From assembly GCA_002408185.1 (NCBI GenBank), contig DHQV01000072.1, positions 1 through 52,280 on the forward strand: a DNA stretch of 52,280 bases, read 5' to 3'. A program made the position numbers and the translations under genes. The notes below the pieces were generated by a model. That model did not search any database. It saw only the letters and a list, made by a program, of their open reading frames with translations, and was not told the DNA's origin. Shown here piece after piece: positions 15,496 through 22,895 of this stretch (position 1 is its first letter; the number at the start of each line of letters is the position of its first letter). The DNA is from Deltaproteobacteria bacterium UBA5329. GTDB lineage: Bacteria > Desulfobacterota > Syntrophorhabdia > Syntrophorhabdales > Syntrophorhabdaceae.

Positions 15496-15887
15496 AAAAC
15501 GTATAAGGGGGGGGGTGATGGTGTCAGTATGTCAAAGCTCGTGGGAGCCTTTGGCTGGCGGAATTTTGTGAGTCGGGGACATGACCTTCGGCAACCGGTT
15601 CGAGATCCCATGTGGCAACGGTCGTGTCGTGTGCCAGCAGGCGAGGGGTGAAGTAGAACGTGAACGTGCGCGTAGAGGCCTGAAAGAGGGGAGATAAGCA
15701 GAGTAGGGTGGCGATGGCGAAAAGGAGAAGGAGAGGGAGAAGGAGAAGGAGAGGGAGAAGGAGAAGGAACATATTCATTGTCAGATCGAGCATTTCTTCA
15801 CGTCCCTCGACTCACGGTTTGGGATGGAAAGGTGAGGGACCCTGAGATTCCTCGCATTTCCCTGCCCGTATACTATATGCAAGGCAC
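15496..15887. other. Non-coding stretch without a convincing gene
   Basis: About 390 bases with no reading frame that has both a start signal and protein-like composition. It holds a run of nine G near 15508 and the purine-only tandem repeat described separately. The 15530-15640 part is GC-rich and can form local hairpins, but I cannot name a function. Confidence 0.5.
15719..15769. repeat. Purine-only (GGAGAA/GGAGAG) tandem repeat
   Basis: About 51 bases of uninterrupted purines built from 6-base GGAGAA/GGAGAG units, with an 18-base higher order (GGAGAA GGAGAG GGAGAA) present about two and a half times. On the other strand it reads as a leucine/proline-rich stretch that I regard as spurious. 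Confidence 0.75.
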
Positions 15888-16199
15888 TCATACGGTCACC
15901 TGTTCGGCAGCTTTGCCGTTCATGGCTTCCATGAGCCAGATAGTGTGATCGAGAATGCCGTATTTTTTAAGGGTATCGGCTATCATCAGGCCGACCTCGC
16001 TTTCTTTGAACAATCCCTGGACCGTGTTCCACATTATATGAAGGCTTATATCTCCCGGAATTGCGGAATGTGTATATATTCTAGCTTCATCGAGGCCGGG
16101 GGTCCCTTTCATGCTGTGTACCATGTCCTTAAGCCATTGCATGACCGATGGTTCGACATCGGGCTGTGTTCTCAATCGTATGATCTCTATCCATTCCAT
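15888..16199 (-). CDS. Small protein, possible dimeric alpha/beta-barrel (monooxygenase-like) fold
   Basis: This protein of about 103 residues opens MEWIEIIRLRTQPDVEP, a pattern reminiscent of antibiotic-biosynthesis-monooxygenase-like ferredoxin-fold proteins, with a central ISLHIMWNTV strand and a helical end (SEVGLMIADTLKKYGILDHTIW). I do not recognise a named family with certainty. Its importance comes from context: a good sigma-54 promoter (16219-16234) lies directly upstream and the sigma-54 activator gene is divergent from it. The start may be ATG 16199 or GTG 16202; neither has a strong ribosome site. It may report or process a metabolite for the activator, but that is only a suggestion. 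Confidence 0.7.
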   Translation of the reverse strand: MEWIEIIRLRTQPDVEPSVMQWLKDMVHSMKGTPGLDEARIYTHSAIPGDISLHIMWNTVQGLFKESEVGLMIADTLKKYGILDHTIWLMEAMNGKAAEQVTV

Positions 16200-16218
16200 C
16201 ACTTATTGGCTACCATAA

Positions 16219-16234
16219 AGCACTTTGCGTGCCA
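16219..16234 (-). promoter_or_regulatory. Sigma-54 promoter for the small gene 15888-16199
   Basis: On the minus strand the sequence is TGGCACGCAAAGTGCT, against the consensus TGGCACG-N4-TTGCW. The GG and GC dinucleotides have the exact required spacing and only one consensus base differs. Transcription would start near 16208. Confidence 0.72.
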
Positions 16235-16250
16235 GAAAACTATTTCCCAC

Positions 16251-16283
16251 AATTTCAGCTACTTAGCAAAATGTGCTGAAATT
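16251..16283. promoter_or_regulatory. Inverted repeat, candidate activator binding site
   Basis: AATTTCAGC (16251-16259) and GCTGAAATT (16275-16283) are perfect complements with a 15-base spacer, centred about 59 bases upstream of the predicted sigma-54 start. It is placed between the divergent activator gene and its presumed target, where an upstream activating sequence is expected. Confidence 0.5.
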
Positions 16284-16334
16284 ACTGACAAATACGACGG
16301 AAACATACTAGTAAATACGTCAGTTATAGTCTAT

Positions 16335-16352
16335 ACTATCGCATACGATAGT
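16335..16352. promoter_or_regulatory. Inverted repeat ACTATCG-CATA-CGATAGT ahead of the sigma-54 activator gene
   Basis: A perfect 7-base dyad with a 4-base centre, 23 bases before the activator ATG. A TATACT word (16332-16337) overlaps it and could be the -10 of the activator gene, although no good -35 is seen. Autoregulation is plausible. Confidence 0.45.
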
Positions 16353-16374
16353 GATGCACTAGAGAGGAGATGCG

Positions 16375-17925
16375 ATGATAGCGGATGAGAACGAGTTTTT
16401 TCGAGAACTGACACTGAGGATTTGCGGGACTCTTGACCTGGAAAAGGCCCTTTGGCAATGTTTTCTCTATGTCAGCACGGTCATGCCGGCTGACGACCTC
16501 GACCTGATATCATACGATCCTGAATTGGGGACGATAGATGTCGTGACGACGGCAAATGCCACGGGCGGCATCACGAGGATGGACAAAACCCATCTTCCCC
16601 CGGAGCTTCGGCAGGAGATCGAAGAGGCATACCGCCATCCCCGTGTCCGTGTCGCCGACAATGTATTCGACGATCCCATACTGGGAAGGATAGCGAGAAA
16701 TGTCGGGTGGGAGCTATGCTCGATGATGCTGGGCAGGCTCATAATTGATGGGAATTATATCGGCGCCCTGGGGGTGAGGTCTGCCGGTACCGGCCGGTAC
16801 ACAGAAGACCATGTGCGGCTCTGGTCCCTCGTCAATGAACCGGCGGCGATCGCGCTTGCCAATAGCCGCCGTCTTCGTGAAGTGATCGACCTCAAGGACA
16901 TGCTTGCCGACGATAACCGTTATCTCCGCGACGAACTTCGCAAGAACAGTTTCGAGATCGTCGGAGCCGACTTCGGCCTGAAAGATGTCATGGAAAACGT
17001 ACGGAAAGTGGCGCCCCTTTCAAGCCCCGTTCTCATCGTCGGCGAGACCGGAACAGGCAAAGAGGTTATCGCAAACGCCATACATAACCTGTCCCCACGG
17101 TACAACGGGCCTTTCGTCAAGGTCAATTGCGGGGCGATACCCGAATCGCTTATCGACAGCGAACTCTTCGGTCACGAAAAAGGGGCATTCACCGGGGCCC
17201 TTGCGCGCAAGAGGGGGCGTTTCGAGCGCGCTCACGGCGGTACGATATTCCTCGACGAGATAAGCGAACTGCCGCCGCATGCCCAGGTAAGGCTCTTGCG
17301 CGTGCTCCAGGAAAAGGAGATCGAACGTGTAGGCGGCACTGAGCCCGTGAAGGTAGATATCAGGATAATCTCGGCCACGAACAGAAATCTCGAGAAGATG
17401 GTCGAACAGGGAGACTTTCGCGGAGATCTGTATTTCCGTATCAAGGTTTTCCCTATCGACGTGCCTCCGCTTCGGGCCCGGAAAAATGACATACCTGCCC
17501 TCGTCCAGCATTTTATACGTAAGAAAAGCCGTGAGATGGTCCGCCATACCGTGCCGGTCCTTGGCCCGGGGGCGATGGATGCGGCTATGATGTACGATTG
17601 GCCGGGGAATGTCAGGGAAGTGGAGAACGCGGTCGAGAGGGCCCTTATCCTGTCGGACGGGAAGCCTTTGAAGTTCGATGGCATCCTGGGGGCCTCAAAA
17701 CCATCACGGGGAAATCCAGTAAAGGCGCTCGATGCGGATGTGCCTCCCCTGTCGCTTCGGGAGGTCGAAGCGGACCATATACGCCGGACCCTTGAGTCCT
17801 GCGGCGGAAGGATCGAAGGGCAGGGTGGGACCGCCGAGCTCCTGGGGGTCAATCCAGGTACACTCCGTCACCGCATGAGGAAACTCGGCATACCTTTCGG
17901 GAGAAAGGCACAGGCCCGGGAATGA
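16375..17925 (+). CDS. Sigma-54-dependent transcriptional activator (GAF - AAA+ - Fis)
   Basis: This 516-residue enhancer-binding protein has an N-terminal GAF-like sensor domain (about 20-170), a short linker helix, and the AAA+ domain with Walker A GETGTGKE (223-230), the sigma-54 contact loop GAFTGA (270-275), Walker B GGTIFLDE (about 288-295), and the R-finger segment DLYFRIKVFPI. A Fis-type helix-turn-helix lies at the C-terminus (AELLGVNPGTLRHRMRKLGI). The layout resembles FhlA and NorR, which sense formate or NO through GAF domains; the ligand here is unknown. The ATG follows AGGAG by 6 bases. It stands alone between two hydrogenase operons and divergent from a gene with a sigma-54 promoter. 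I found no sigma-54 promoter ahead of either hydrogenase operon. Confidence 0.93.
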   Translation: MIADENEFFRELTLRICGTLDLEKALWQCFLYVSTVMPADDLDLISYDPELGTIDVVTTANATGGITRMDKTHLPPELRQEIEEAYRHPRVRVADNVFDDPILGRIARNVGWELCSMMLGRLIIDGNYIGALGVRSAGTGRYTEDHVRLWSLVNEPAAIALANSRRLREVIDLKDMLADDNRYLRDELRKNSFEIVGADFGLKDVMENVRKVAPLSSPVLIVGETGTGKEVIANAIHNLSPRYNGPFVKVNCGAIPESLIDSELFGHEKGAFTGALARKRGRFERAHGGTIFLDEISELPPHAQVRLLRVLQEKEIERVGGTEPVKVDIRIISATNRNLEKMVEQGDFRGDLYFRIKVFPIDVPPLRARKNDIPALVQHFIRKKSREMVRHTVPVLGPGAMDAAMMYDWPGNVREVENAVERALILSDGKPLKFDGILGASKPSRGNPVKALDADVPPLSLREVEADHIRRTLESCGGRIEGQGGTAELLGVNPGTLRHRMRKLGIPFGRKAQARE

Positions 17926-17965
17926 CGGTCGATAGTATATAACGGTAATTTTCTTCACTGTCCTT

Positions 17966-17994
17966 TTGACTTCGCTTCAAAAATTTATTATACT
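17966..17994 (+). promoter_or_regulatory. Strong sigma-70-type promoter of hydrogenase operon 2
   Basis: TTGACT (17966-17971) and TATACT (17989-17994) are separated by exactly 17 bases. The predicted start is near 18001, giving a leader of about 130 nt. An ACTGAA (17992-17997) and TTCAGT (18025-18030) pair brackets the start region and could be an operator or leader hairpin. Confidence 0.75.
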
Positions 17995-18129
17995 GAACAC
18001 CGAAACTTAGCAGAAAAAATAGGTTTCAGTATCAGGCCTGTTTGTCAATGGTTATAATCAGGATGGGATAATTCCAGGTAATGGAACCGCAGCAAAACCA
18101 TACTGTGAGCACATGCGGTTGAGGTTTTT

Positions 18130-18480
18130 ATGACGTTGAAAGAAGTCCAGGAGCTTCTTGAAGCAGACGTACTCTGCGGAGATGATGACTGTCTTCAACG
18201 CGAAGTCAGGATCTGTTTTGCCTGTGATCTCATCAGCGAAATGCTCCTGTATCTCAAGCCTCATTCTCTTCTGATCACATCTTTGACAAATGCCCATGTT
18301 ATTCATGCAGCACAGGTAATGGACGCGAAGTCCGTCCTTTTCGTCGGGGGACGAAGACCGGATCCATCTGTCGTCGCGAGCGGGGAACAGAATAAGATAC
18401 CTCTTCTTGTCACGCCGCTTCTCACGTTTGATTGCTGCGGAAGACTTTATGAGAACGGGGTACGGGGGGACAAGCATTAG
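18130..18480 (+). CDS. DRTGG-domain protein, first gene of hydrogenase operon 2
   Basis: This 116-residue protein matches the DRTGG fold found next to CBS domains and in phosphotransacetylases: TLKEVQELLEADVLCGDD at the start, ACDLISEMLLYLKPHSLLITSLTN in the middle, VLFVGGRRPDPSVV, then IPLLVTPLLTFDCCGRLYE. Stand-alone DRTGG proteins are a recurrent part of [FeFe]-hydrogenase gene clusters in anaerobes, and a second one lies at 20384; the biochemical role is unknown, and ligand sensing is a reasonable guess. It heads the 13-gene transcript. Confidence 0.82.
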   Translation: MTLKEVQELLEADVLCGDDDCLQREVRICFACDLISEMLLYLKPHSLLITSLTNAHVIHAAQVMDAKSVLFVGGRRPDPSVVASGEQNKIPLLVTPLLTFDCCGRLYENGVRGDKH

Positions 18481-18500
18481 CCGGTTAGTGGACCTGACCC

Positions 18501-18971
18501 ATGGTTGACAGCCTAACATATACGCCGAAGATCACAGTCGAATTTGAGATTGGTGAAAAGGATTTCTTTATTGCCGGAGAGTGTGCGTCCCGCGTCAAAA
18601 AAACGCTTCAACAGCTTGGACTCAAACAGGAAATCATTAAGCGGATCGCAATCATTATATATGAGGCGGCAATGAATGTTGCTATCCATGCCACTTCCGG
18701 AAAACTTGTCGTTCACATCGACCCCGATGGCATAACGATACTGACGCAGGATGTAGGGGCGGGGATCGAGGATATAGACCTTGCTATGAAGGAAGGGTAT
18801 TCCACTGCGACCTACGAGATACGGGAAATGGGGTTCGGGGCTGGCATGGGGCTTTCCAATATCAAGCAGTGTTCGGATGACCTTTATATAGAGTCGAAGG
18901 TAGGTGTCGGCACCAACCTTGAAGCGAGGGTCTTTTTTAATAACCGTAAAAAGACCGGCGAGGATGTATGA
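18501..18971 (+). CDS. Anti-sigma-factor-like ATP-binding protein (HATPase, RsbW type)
   Basis: This 156-residue protein has a GHKL ATPase fold. The N-box is IIYEAAMNVAIHA, followed by QDVGAGIEDIDLAMKEGYST and the glycine-rich lid GFGAGMGLSNIKQ. It has no dimerisation or phosphoacceptor domain, so it is an RsbW/SpoIIAB-like serine kinase or anti-sigma factor rather than a histidine kinase. Together with the SpoIIE-type phosphatase in operon 1, it could form a partner-switching pair across the island. Its end overlaps the next gene by 4 bases (ATGA). Confidence 0.88.
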   Translation: MVDSLTYTPKITVEFEIGEKDFFIAGECASRVKKTLQQLGLKQEIIKRIAIIIYEAAMNVAIHATSGKLVVHIDPDGITILTQDVGAGIEDIDLAMKEGYSTATYEIREMGFGAGMGLSNIKQCSDDLYIESKVGVGTNLEARVFFNNRKKTGEDV

Positions 18972-20326
18972 AACAGTATTTTCACTCCGTGACCCTCGAT
19001 ACGGAAAAATGCAAGGGTTGTACGAATTGTATTAAACGTTGTCCTGTAGAGGCGATCCGGGTCCGTGACGGCAAGGCGATGATCGTTCAGGAGCGCTGCA
19101 TCGATTGCGGTGAATGCATCCGTGAATGCCCCAACCATGCAAAAGTGGCGGTGACGGATACACTCGAGAAGCTGTCGGAATACTACTACAATATAGCGCT
19201 CCCGTCCCCGTCCTTTTTTGGCCAGTTCAAGGAACAGGCCAATATCGAGGACATCCTCGGCGCATTTGCAGGAATAGGGTTTGATGAGGTGTTCGAGGTC
19301 GCCCTGGCGGCGGAGATCGTTGGCCATGTGGTCCATGAATACCTGAATGATTATAAAGGCAAAAAGCCCGTATTCTCTTCGGCATGCCCAGCAGTGCTCC
19401 GTCTTATGCAGATAAAGTACTCGGATCTCCTCGACCAGGTGGCCCCGTTCCTGACGCCCATGGAGGTGGCGGCGCGGCTGGCAAAGGAAGATGCAGTGCG
19501 CAGGACCGGTATCCGGTATAACGAAATAGGGGCATTCTTTATATCACCGTGTCCGGCTAAAGTCACGGAGATGAGGAACCCGATGACGACGAAAGACTCG
19601 GCCGTAAACGGCGTAATAGGAACCAACCTCATCTATAAGGATATAATCAAGCATCTGGGGGACAGGAACTTGATCGGGGCGACGGAGAATCATCAGCGTG
19701 CAACGAGGCTCGGTATGGCATGGGGCTATGTAACGGGCGAATCACACAATGTCTCGGTCGCAACGACACTTGCAGTCAGCGGGATCCACAATGTCATCAG
19801 CCTTCTCGAAGAGATCGAGAGGGGTGAATTGAAAGATGTCGACTTCGTCGAACTTCAGGCATGTACCGGAGGATGCGTAGGAGGCCCCTTGAATATCCAG
19901 AACCTGTTCGTGGGGCGGATACGGCTTCGGGACCTTATCAAGAGGTTCGGTACGCGCGAACGGTATTTTACCGAGGAACAGCTTTCAAACATATGCAGGG
20001 ACAACCGGTTCCGCTCCACGGAGCCTGTCGAACCAAGGGCCATCATGACCCTTGATGAGGATGTCTCGCGTGCGCTTATGAAAATGGAACGGCTCGATCA
20101 GATAACGAACGAATTGCCGGGGCTCGATTGCGGCGCCTGCGGGTCTCCGAGTTGCCGTGCTCTTGCCGAGGATATCATTCGCGGGATAGCCTATGAATCC
20201 GATTGCGTGATCAAGCTTCGTGAAAAGGTTAAAACGCTTGCGGAAGAGATACTCGAACTTGCCCGGATCGTCCCGCCGTCGATGAGCGATGGATCGAAGA
20301 AGAACTTGCCGGGGCAGGAGCATTGA
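18968..20326 (+). CDS. [FeFe]-hydrogenase-like sensor protein (ferredoxin - H-cluster - Fe-S)
   Basis: This 452-residue protein has two [4Fe-4S] motifs (CKGCTNCIKRCP, CIDCGECIRECP, residues 15-54), an H-cluster domain with SSACPAVL (Cys 140), SPCPAKVTE (Cys 195) and QACTGGCVGGP (Cys 299, 303), and an FeS domain with CGACGSPSC (about 388-413). All four H-cluster cysteines are kept, but the proton-relay position before Cys 140 is alanine. There is no PAS domain. Such shortened proteins, next to DRTGG and HATPase genes, are regarded as sensory or regulatory hydrogenases. The neighbourhood is conserved among anaerobes. I infer H2 or redox sensing, passing the signal to the ATPase proteins on either side. 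Confidence 0.87.
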   Translation: MKQYFHSVTLDTEKCKGCTNCIKRCPVEAIRVRDGKAMIVQERCIDCGECIRECPNHAKVAVTDTLEKLSEYYYNIALPSPSFFGQFKEQANIEDILGAFAGIGFDEVFEVALAAEIVGHVVHEYLNDYKGKKPVFSSACPAVLRLMQIKYSDLLDQVAPFLTPMEVAARLAKEDAVRRTGIRYNEIGAFFISPCPAKVTEMRNPMTTKDSAVNGVIGTNLIYKDIIKHLGDRNLIGATENHQRATRLGMAWGYVTGESHNVSVATTLAVSGIHNVISLLEEIERGELKDVDFVELQACTGGCVGGPLNIQNLFVGRIRLRDLIKRFGTRERYFTEEQLSNICRDNRFRSTEPVEPRAIMTLDEDVSRALMKMERLDQITNELPGLDCGACGSPSCRALAEDIIRGIAYESDCVIKLREKVKTLAEEILELARIVPPSMSDGSKKNLPGQEH

Positions 20327-20383
20327 GCAAGCGGTAACGCGAGACAGGCGCATGATGCATCACTTTAAAGGGGGAATGAGAAG

Positions 20384-20734
20384 ATGACCGTCAGAGAACT
20401 CGTAGCGGCTCTTGACCTTGAAGTTCTCACAGGTGATATCAATCTTGACAGGCAGGCAGGTTCAGGATATACCTCGGATCTGCTCTCCGATGTGATCGCA
20501 AATATCGGGGACGATGCCGTGTGGATAACGATCCAGCGCCATGTCAACATTCTGGGCGTTGCCAAGCTGAAAGACGTGTCAGCTATTATCATACCGCGCA
20601 ATCTTGCACTCGAAGAGGCATTCCTGGCTAAAGCCAGGGAGGAAGGCATAGCAGTGCTCAGGGGAAGCAAGTCGGCATTCGAGCTTTCCGCATTGATATA
20701 CAACGCGTTGACGAGAGGCCGGGGGGTTGCCTGA
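20384..20734 (+). CDS. Second DRTGG-domain protein
   Basis: This 116-residue protein is related in layout to the DRTGG protein at 18130: TVRELVAALDLEVLTGD at the start, the YTSDLLSDVIANIGDDAVWIT block in the middle, and DVSAIIIPRNLALEEAF. The two copies are divergent and flank the sensory hydrogenase. It starts behind GGGGGAATGAGAAG and its 3' end overlaps the PHP gene by 8 bases. Confidence 0.82.
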   Translation: MTVRELVAALDLEVLTGDINLDRQAGSGYTSDLLSDVIANIGDDAVWITIQRHVNILGVAKLKDVSAIIIPRNLALEEAFLAKAREEGIAVLRGSKSAFELSALIYNALTRGRGVA

Positions 20735-21470
20735 TTTTGCATGTGATCTTCACATACATTCGGTCTTATCGCCCTGCGGAAGCCTTGACATGTCGCCAAG
20801 GGTCATCGTGCAGAAGGCACGGGAAGCGAGGCTCGACATTATAGCTGTCACCGATCACAATATGAGTGAAAATGCACCATATGTTAAAGAACTCGGGGAG
20901 CGCACCGGGCTCATGGTCCTGAGCGGGATGGAACTGCAGACGCAGGAGGAGATCCATCTTCTCGCGATATTCGATGAGTATGACCGTGCCCGCGAACTCC
21001 AGTCCATGATCTATGGTCTCCTGCCGGACGTGCCCAACGACACTGAATTCTGGGGCGATCAGGTTGTCGTCGACACCGAGGACAATATCGTCCGGATGGA
21101 GGACAGGCTGCTCATAAACTCGGCCGACATCTCGGTCGAGGATGCGGCAGCCTGGATAAAGGCGCATGGGGGCATTGCCATTGCATCCCATATAGACAGC
21201 CCGACGTTCAGCATAATAAGCCAGCTCGGATTTATTCCGGCAAACATCCCTTTGGATGCCCTGGAGGTCCGCAATTTAGAAAGGGCCGGCGAACTGGCTC
21301 CTTTTATAATGAAACAGGGCATACCGTTCGTGACCTTCTCGGACGCCCATTATCCTGACGATATAGGCAGGAGAAGAACCCTACTCACAATGGATGTGCC
21401 CGATTGTGCAGGTATAGAAAGAGCCCTCAAGGCCTTGGGCGAGAGGGCATTGAGGGCGCGGCAGGGTTGA
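20727..21470 (+). CDS. PHP-domain metal-dependent phosphoesterase
   Basis: This 247-residue protein of the polymerase-and-histidinol-phosphatase superfamily shows the metal motifs CDLHIHSVLSPCG (residues about 6-18), VTDHNMSEN, SGMELQTQEEIHLLAIFD, ASHIDSPTFS and FVTFSDAHYPDDIG. Such enzymes hydrolyse phosphoesters with up to three metal ions; the substrate here is unknown. The start is TTG at 20727, overlapping the DRTGG gene by 8 bases, and gives a product beginning directly at the first metal motif. PHP proteins are a recurrent member of this hydrogenase-linked regulatory block. Confidence 0.86.
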   Translation: MPDFACDLHIHSVLSPCGSLDMSPRVIVQKAREARLDIIAVTDHNMSENAPYVKELGERTGLMVLSGMELQTQEEIHLLAIFDEYDRARELQSMIYGLLPDVPNDTEFWGDQVVVDTEDNIVRMEDRLLINSADISVEDAAAWIKAHGGIAIASHIDSPTFSIISQLGFIPANIPLDALEVRNLERAGELAPFIMKQGIPFVTFSDAHYPDDIGRRRTLLTMDVPDCAGIERALKALGERALRARQG

Positions 21471-21496
21471 ATGCGATTTGATGGAAACCAGCGATC

Positions 21497-22027
21497 ATGA
21501 TGGAAGATCTTTCGCTGCATATTATGGACATAGTGACGAACTCAGTGCGGGCCGGAGCAAAACATGTTTCGATAGCCATTGAAAAGGACGAAAAGACGTC
21601 GATGATGAGACTCGAGATTTCCGATGACGGCCATGGCATGGATGCTGACATGGCCATGAAGGTCCAGGACCCGTTCTTTTCTACAAAAACGGGCAGAAAA
21701 GTGGGCCTTGGGATACCGTTGTTAAAAGGCACAGCGGAAACGACAGGGGGATCGTTTTCCCTTAGGAGCACGAAAGGGGTTGGAACGAGTATCAGAGCGA
21801 CCTTCGATTCGCGGCATCCCGATCTACCGCCGCTCGGCAATATCAGAGACACCTTTTTCGTGCTCATCGTGAGCCATCCCGAGGTCGACTTTGACCTTCG
21901 TTATGCGGCCGACGGAAAGGACTTTCTTCTGGATACCGCCGAGTGGAGGAACGAGCTTGAAGGTGTCCCCTTGAATCATCCTGAAGTGATTGGTTTCTTG
22001 AGTAAATATCTTGACGAACATCTTTGA
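21497..22027 (+). CDS. HATPase-domain protein (histidine-kinase-like ATP-binding)
   Basis: This 176-residue protein has a GHKL ATPase fold with DLSLHIMDIVTNSVRAGAKHV (N-box with Asn), LEISDDGHGMDADM (G1 box), TGRKVGLGIPLL (G2 box) and TTGGSFSLRSTKGVGT. There is no sensor or phosphoacceptor domain. The C-terminal 60 residues form an extra segment. It differs from the RsbW-like protein at 18501 in having full histidine-kinase-type boxes. It may take its signal from the sensory hydrogenase in the same operon, and no response regulator is encoded in the window. Confidence 0.86.
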   Translation: MMEDLSLHIMDIVTNSVRAGAKHVSIAIEKDEKTSMMRLEISDDGHGMDADMAMKVQDPFFSTKTGRKVGLGIPLLKGTAETTGGSFSLRSTKGVGTSIRATFDSRHPDLPPLGNIRDTFFVLIVSHPEVDFDLRYAADGKDFLLDTAEWRNELEGVPLNHPEVIGFLSKYLDEHL

Positions 22028-22065
22028 TTTCATATAGATTGTTAACACCATAAGGAGGCGATGAG

Positions 22066-22416
22066 ATGAATCTTGAAGAGCTGAAAAAAATAAGGGAAAA
22101 AGCGCAAAAAGACGTTGAACTGAGGCAGAAACAGGCCAGGATCAGGATCGTCGTCGGCATGGGCACAAGTGGAATCGCTGCCGGTGCGCGGGACGTCCTC
22201 AAGACGTTCGTGGAAGAAGTGGGGAAGAGGAACCTGACGGATGTTATTGTCACGCAGACAGGTGAAAAAGGCTTGGCTTCACAGGAGCCGATGGTCGAGG
22301 TGTTCGAGGAGGAGAAACCCGTCGTTGTATACGGCAATATGGATCCGGAAAAAGCAAAAAGGGTGGTTGTGGAGCATGTCGTAAACGGACAGCCCGTATC
22401 GGAGTTTGCCATCTAA
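22066..22416 (+). CDS. Thioredoxin-fold ferredoxin-like protein with no cysteines
   Basis: This 116-residue protein aligns with the thioredoxin-like [2Fe-2S] domain at the N-terminus of HydB. Its IVVGMGTSGIAAGARDVL lies where HydB1 has LVCAGTGCLVNGS, and TQTGEKGLASQEPMVEV lies where HydB1 has SRTGCQGFCQIGPLV. All four cluster ligands are replaced and the protein contains no cysteine at all, so it cannot hold the usual cluster. The fold, length and location (just before hydC2) are those of the stand-alone ferredoxin-domain proteins common in hydrogenase operons. It starts behind AAGGAGG. It may be a structural or assembly subunit. The frame is intact, so this is not a sequencing slip. Confidence 0.82.
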   Translation: MNLEELKKIREKAQKDVELRQKQARIRIVVGMGTSGIAAGARDVLKTFVEEVGKRNLTDVIVTQTGEKGLASQEPMVEVFEEEKPVVVYGNMDPEKAKRVVVEHVVNGQPVSEFAI

Positions 22417-22436
22417 GTCACAATAAGGAGGCCGAC

Positions 22437-22895
22437 TTGGACAGAGAAGCTATTCTCAAGAAATTTGAACCAAAACTTAGCAATATACTCTACATCATGC
22501 ACGACCTGCAGGATAATAATCCCCAGAGATATCTGGCGAAAGCGGATATCGAGGCCTGTGCGGACTATCTGAACCTTCCGTACAGCTACGTGCACAGTAC
22601 AGCGAGTTTTTATACGATGTTCAGCCTTAAACCGCGAGGCAGGAACATTATCCGGTTGTGTGAATCCCCGCCGTGTCATCTTATGGGATCTAAGTCACTT
22701 CTTGATTATCTGAAAACCTCGCTCAAAGTGGATCTCGGAGGTACGACTAAAGACGGTATATTCACGCTTGAGACGACGAGCTGCCTTGGCGCGTGCGGAG
22801 TCGCGCCGGCTATGATGCTAAACGAAGAGATGTTCGGCAATCTCACGCCCGAGAAGGTCGATTCCATCCTTGACCAGAGGAGAAAAGAGATATGA
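22437..22895 (+). CDS. hydC: HydC2, NuoE-like [2Fe-2S] subunit
   Basis: This 152-residue thioredoxin-fold ferredoxin has the four NuoE cysteines in CESPPCHLMGS and CLGACGVAPAMMLNEEMFG. The start is TTG at 22437, six bases after AAGGAGG, which decides the start; no ATG is available nearby. Unlike the gene before it and the HydB2 N-terminus, it keeps its cluster ligands, so in this assembly the NuoE-type cluster is the only thioredoxin-fold [2Fe-2S] site. It overlaps hydB2 by 4 bases (ATGA). Confidence 0.92.
   Translation: MDREAILKKFEPKLSNILYIMHDLQDNNPQRYLAKADIEACADYLNLPYSYVHSTASFYTMFSLKPRGRNIIRLCESPPCHLMGSKSLLDYLKTSLKVDLGGTTKDGIFTLETTSCLGACGVAPAMMLNEEMFGNLTPEKVDSILDQRRKEI

Noticed and set aside
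15540..15612. Possible tRNA (CGTGGGA facing TCCCATG, with a GGTTCGA word)
   Set aside because: The acceptor-like arms pair, but a T-arm stem cannot be formed at the required distance and no anticodon arm is evident.
15719..15769. CRISPR-like repeat
   Set aside because: It is a short purine-only tandem repeat with no unique spacers and no cas gene nearby.
15524..15793. Minus-strand frame coding a leucine-rich stretch (MFLLLLPLLLLLP)
   Set aside because: The hydrophobic part is the direct translation of the GGAGAA/GGAGAG tandem repeat and the remainder has no protein-like pattern or start signal.
18040..18065. Second promoter with TATAAT at 18053-18058
   Set aside because: There is no acceptable -35 at 16-18 bases, and the upstream TTGACT-TATACT pair is far better.
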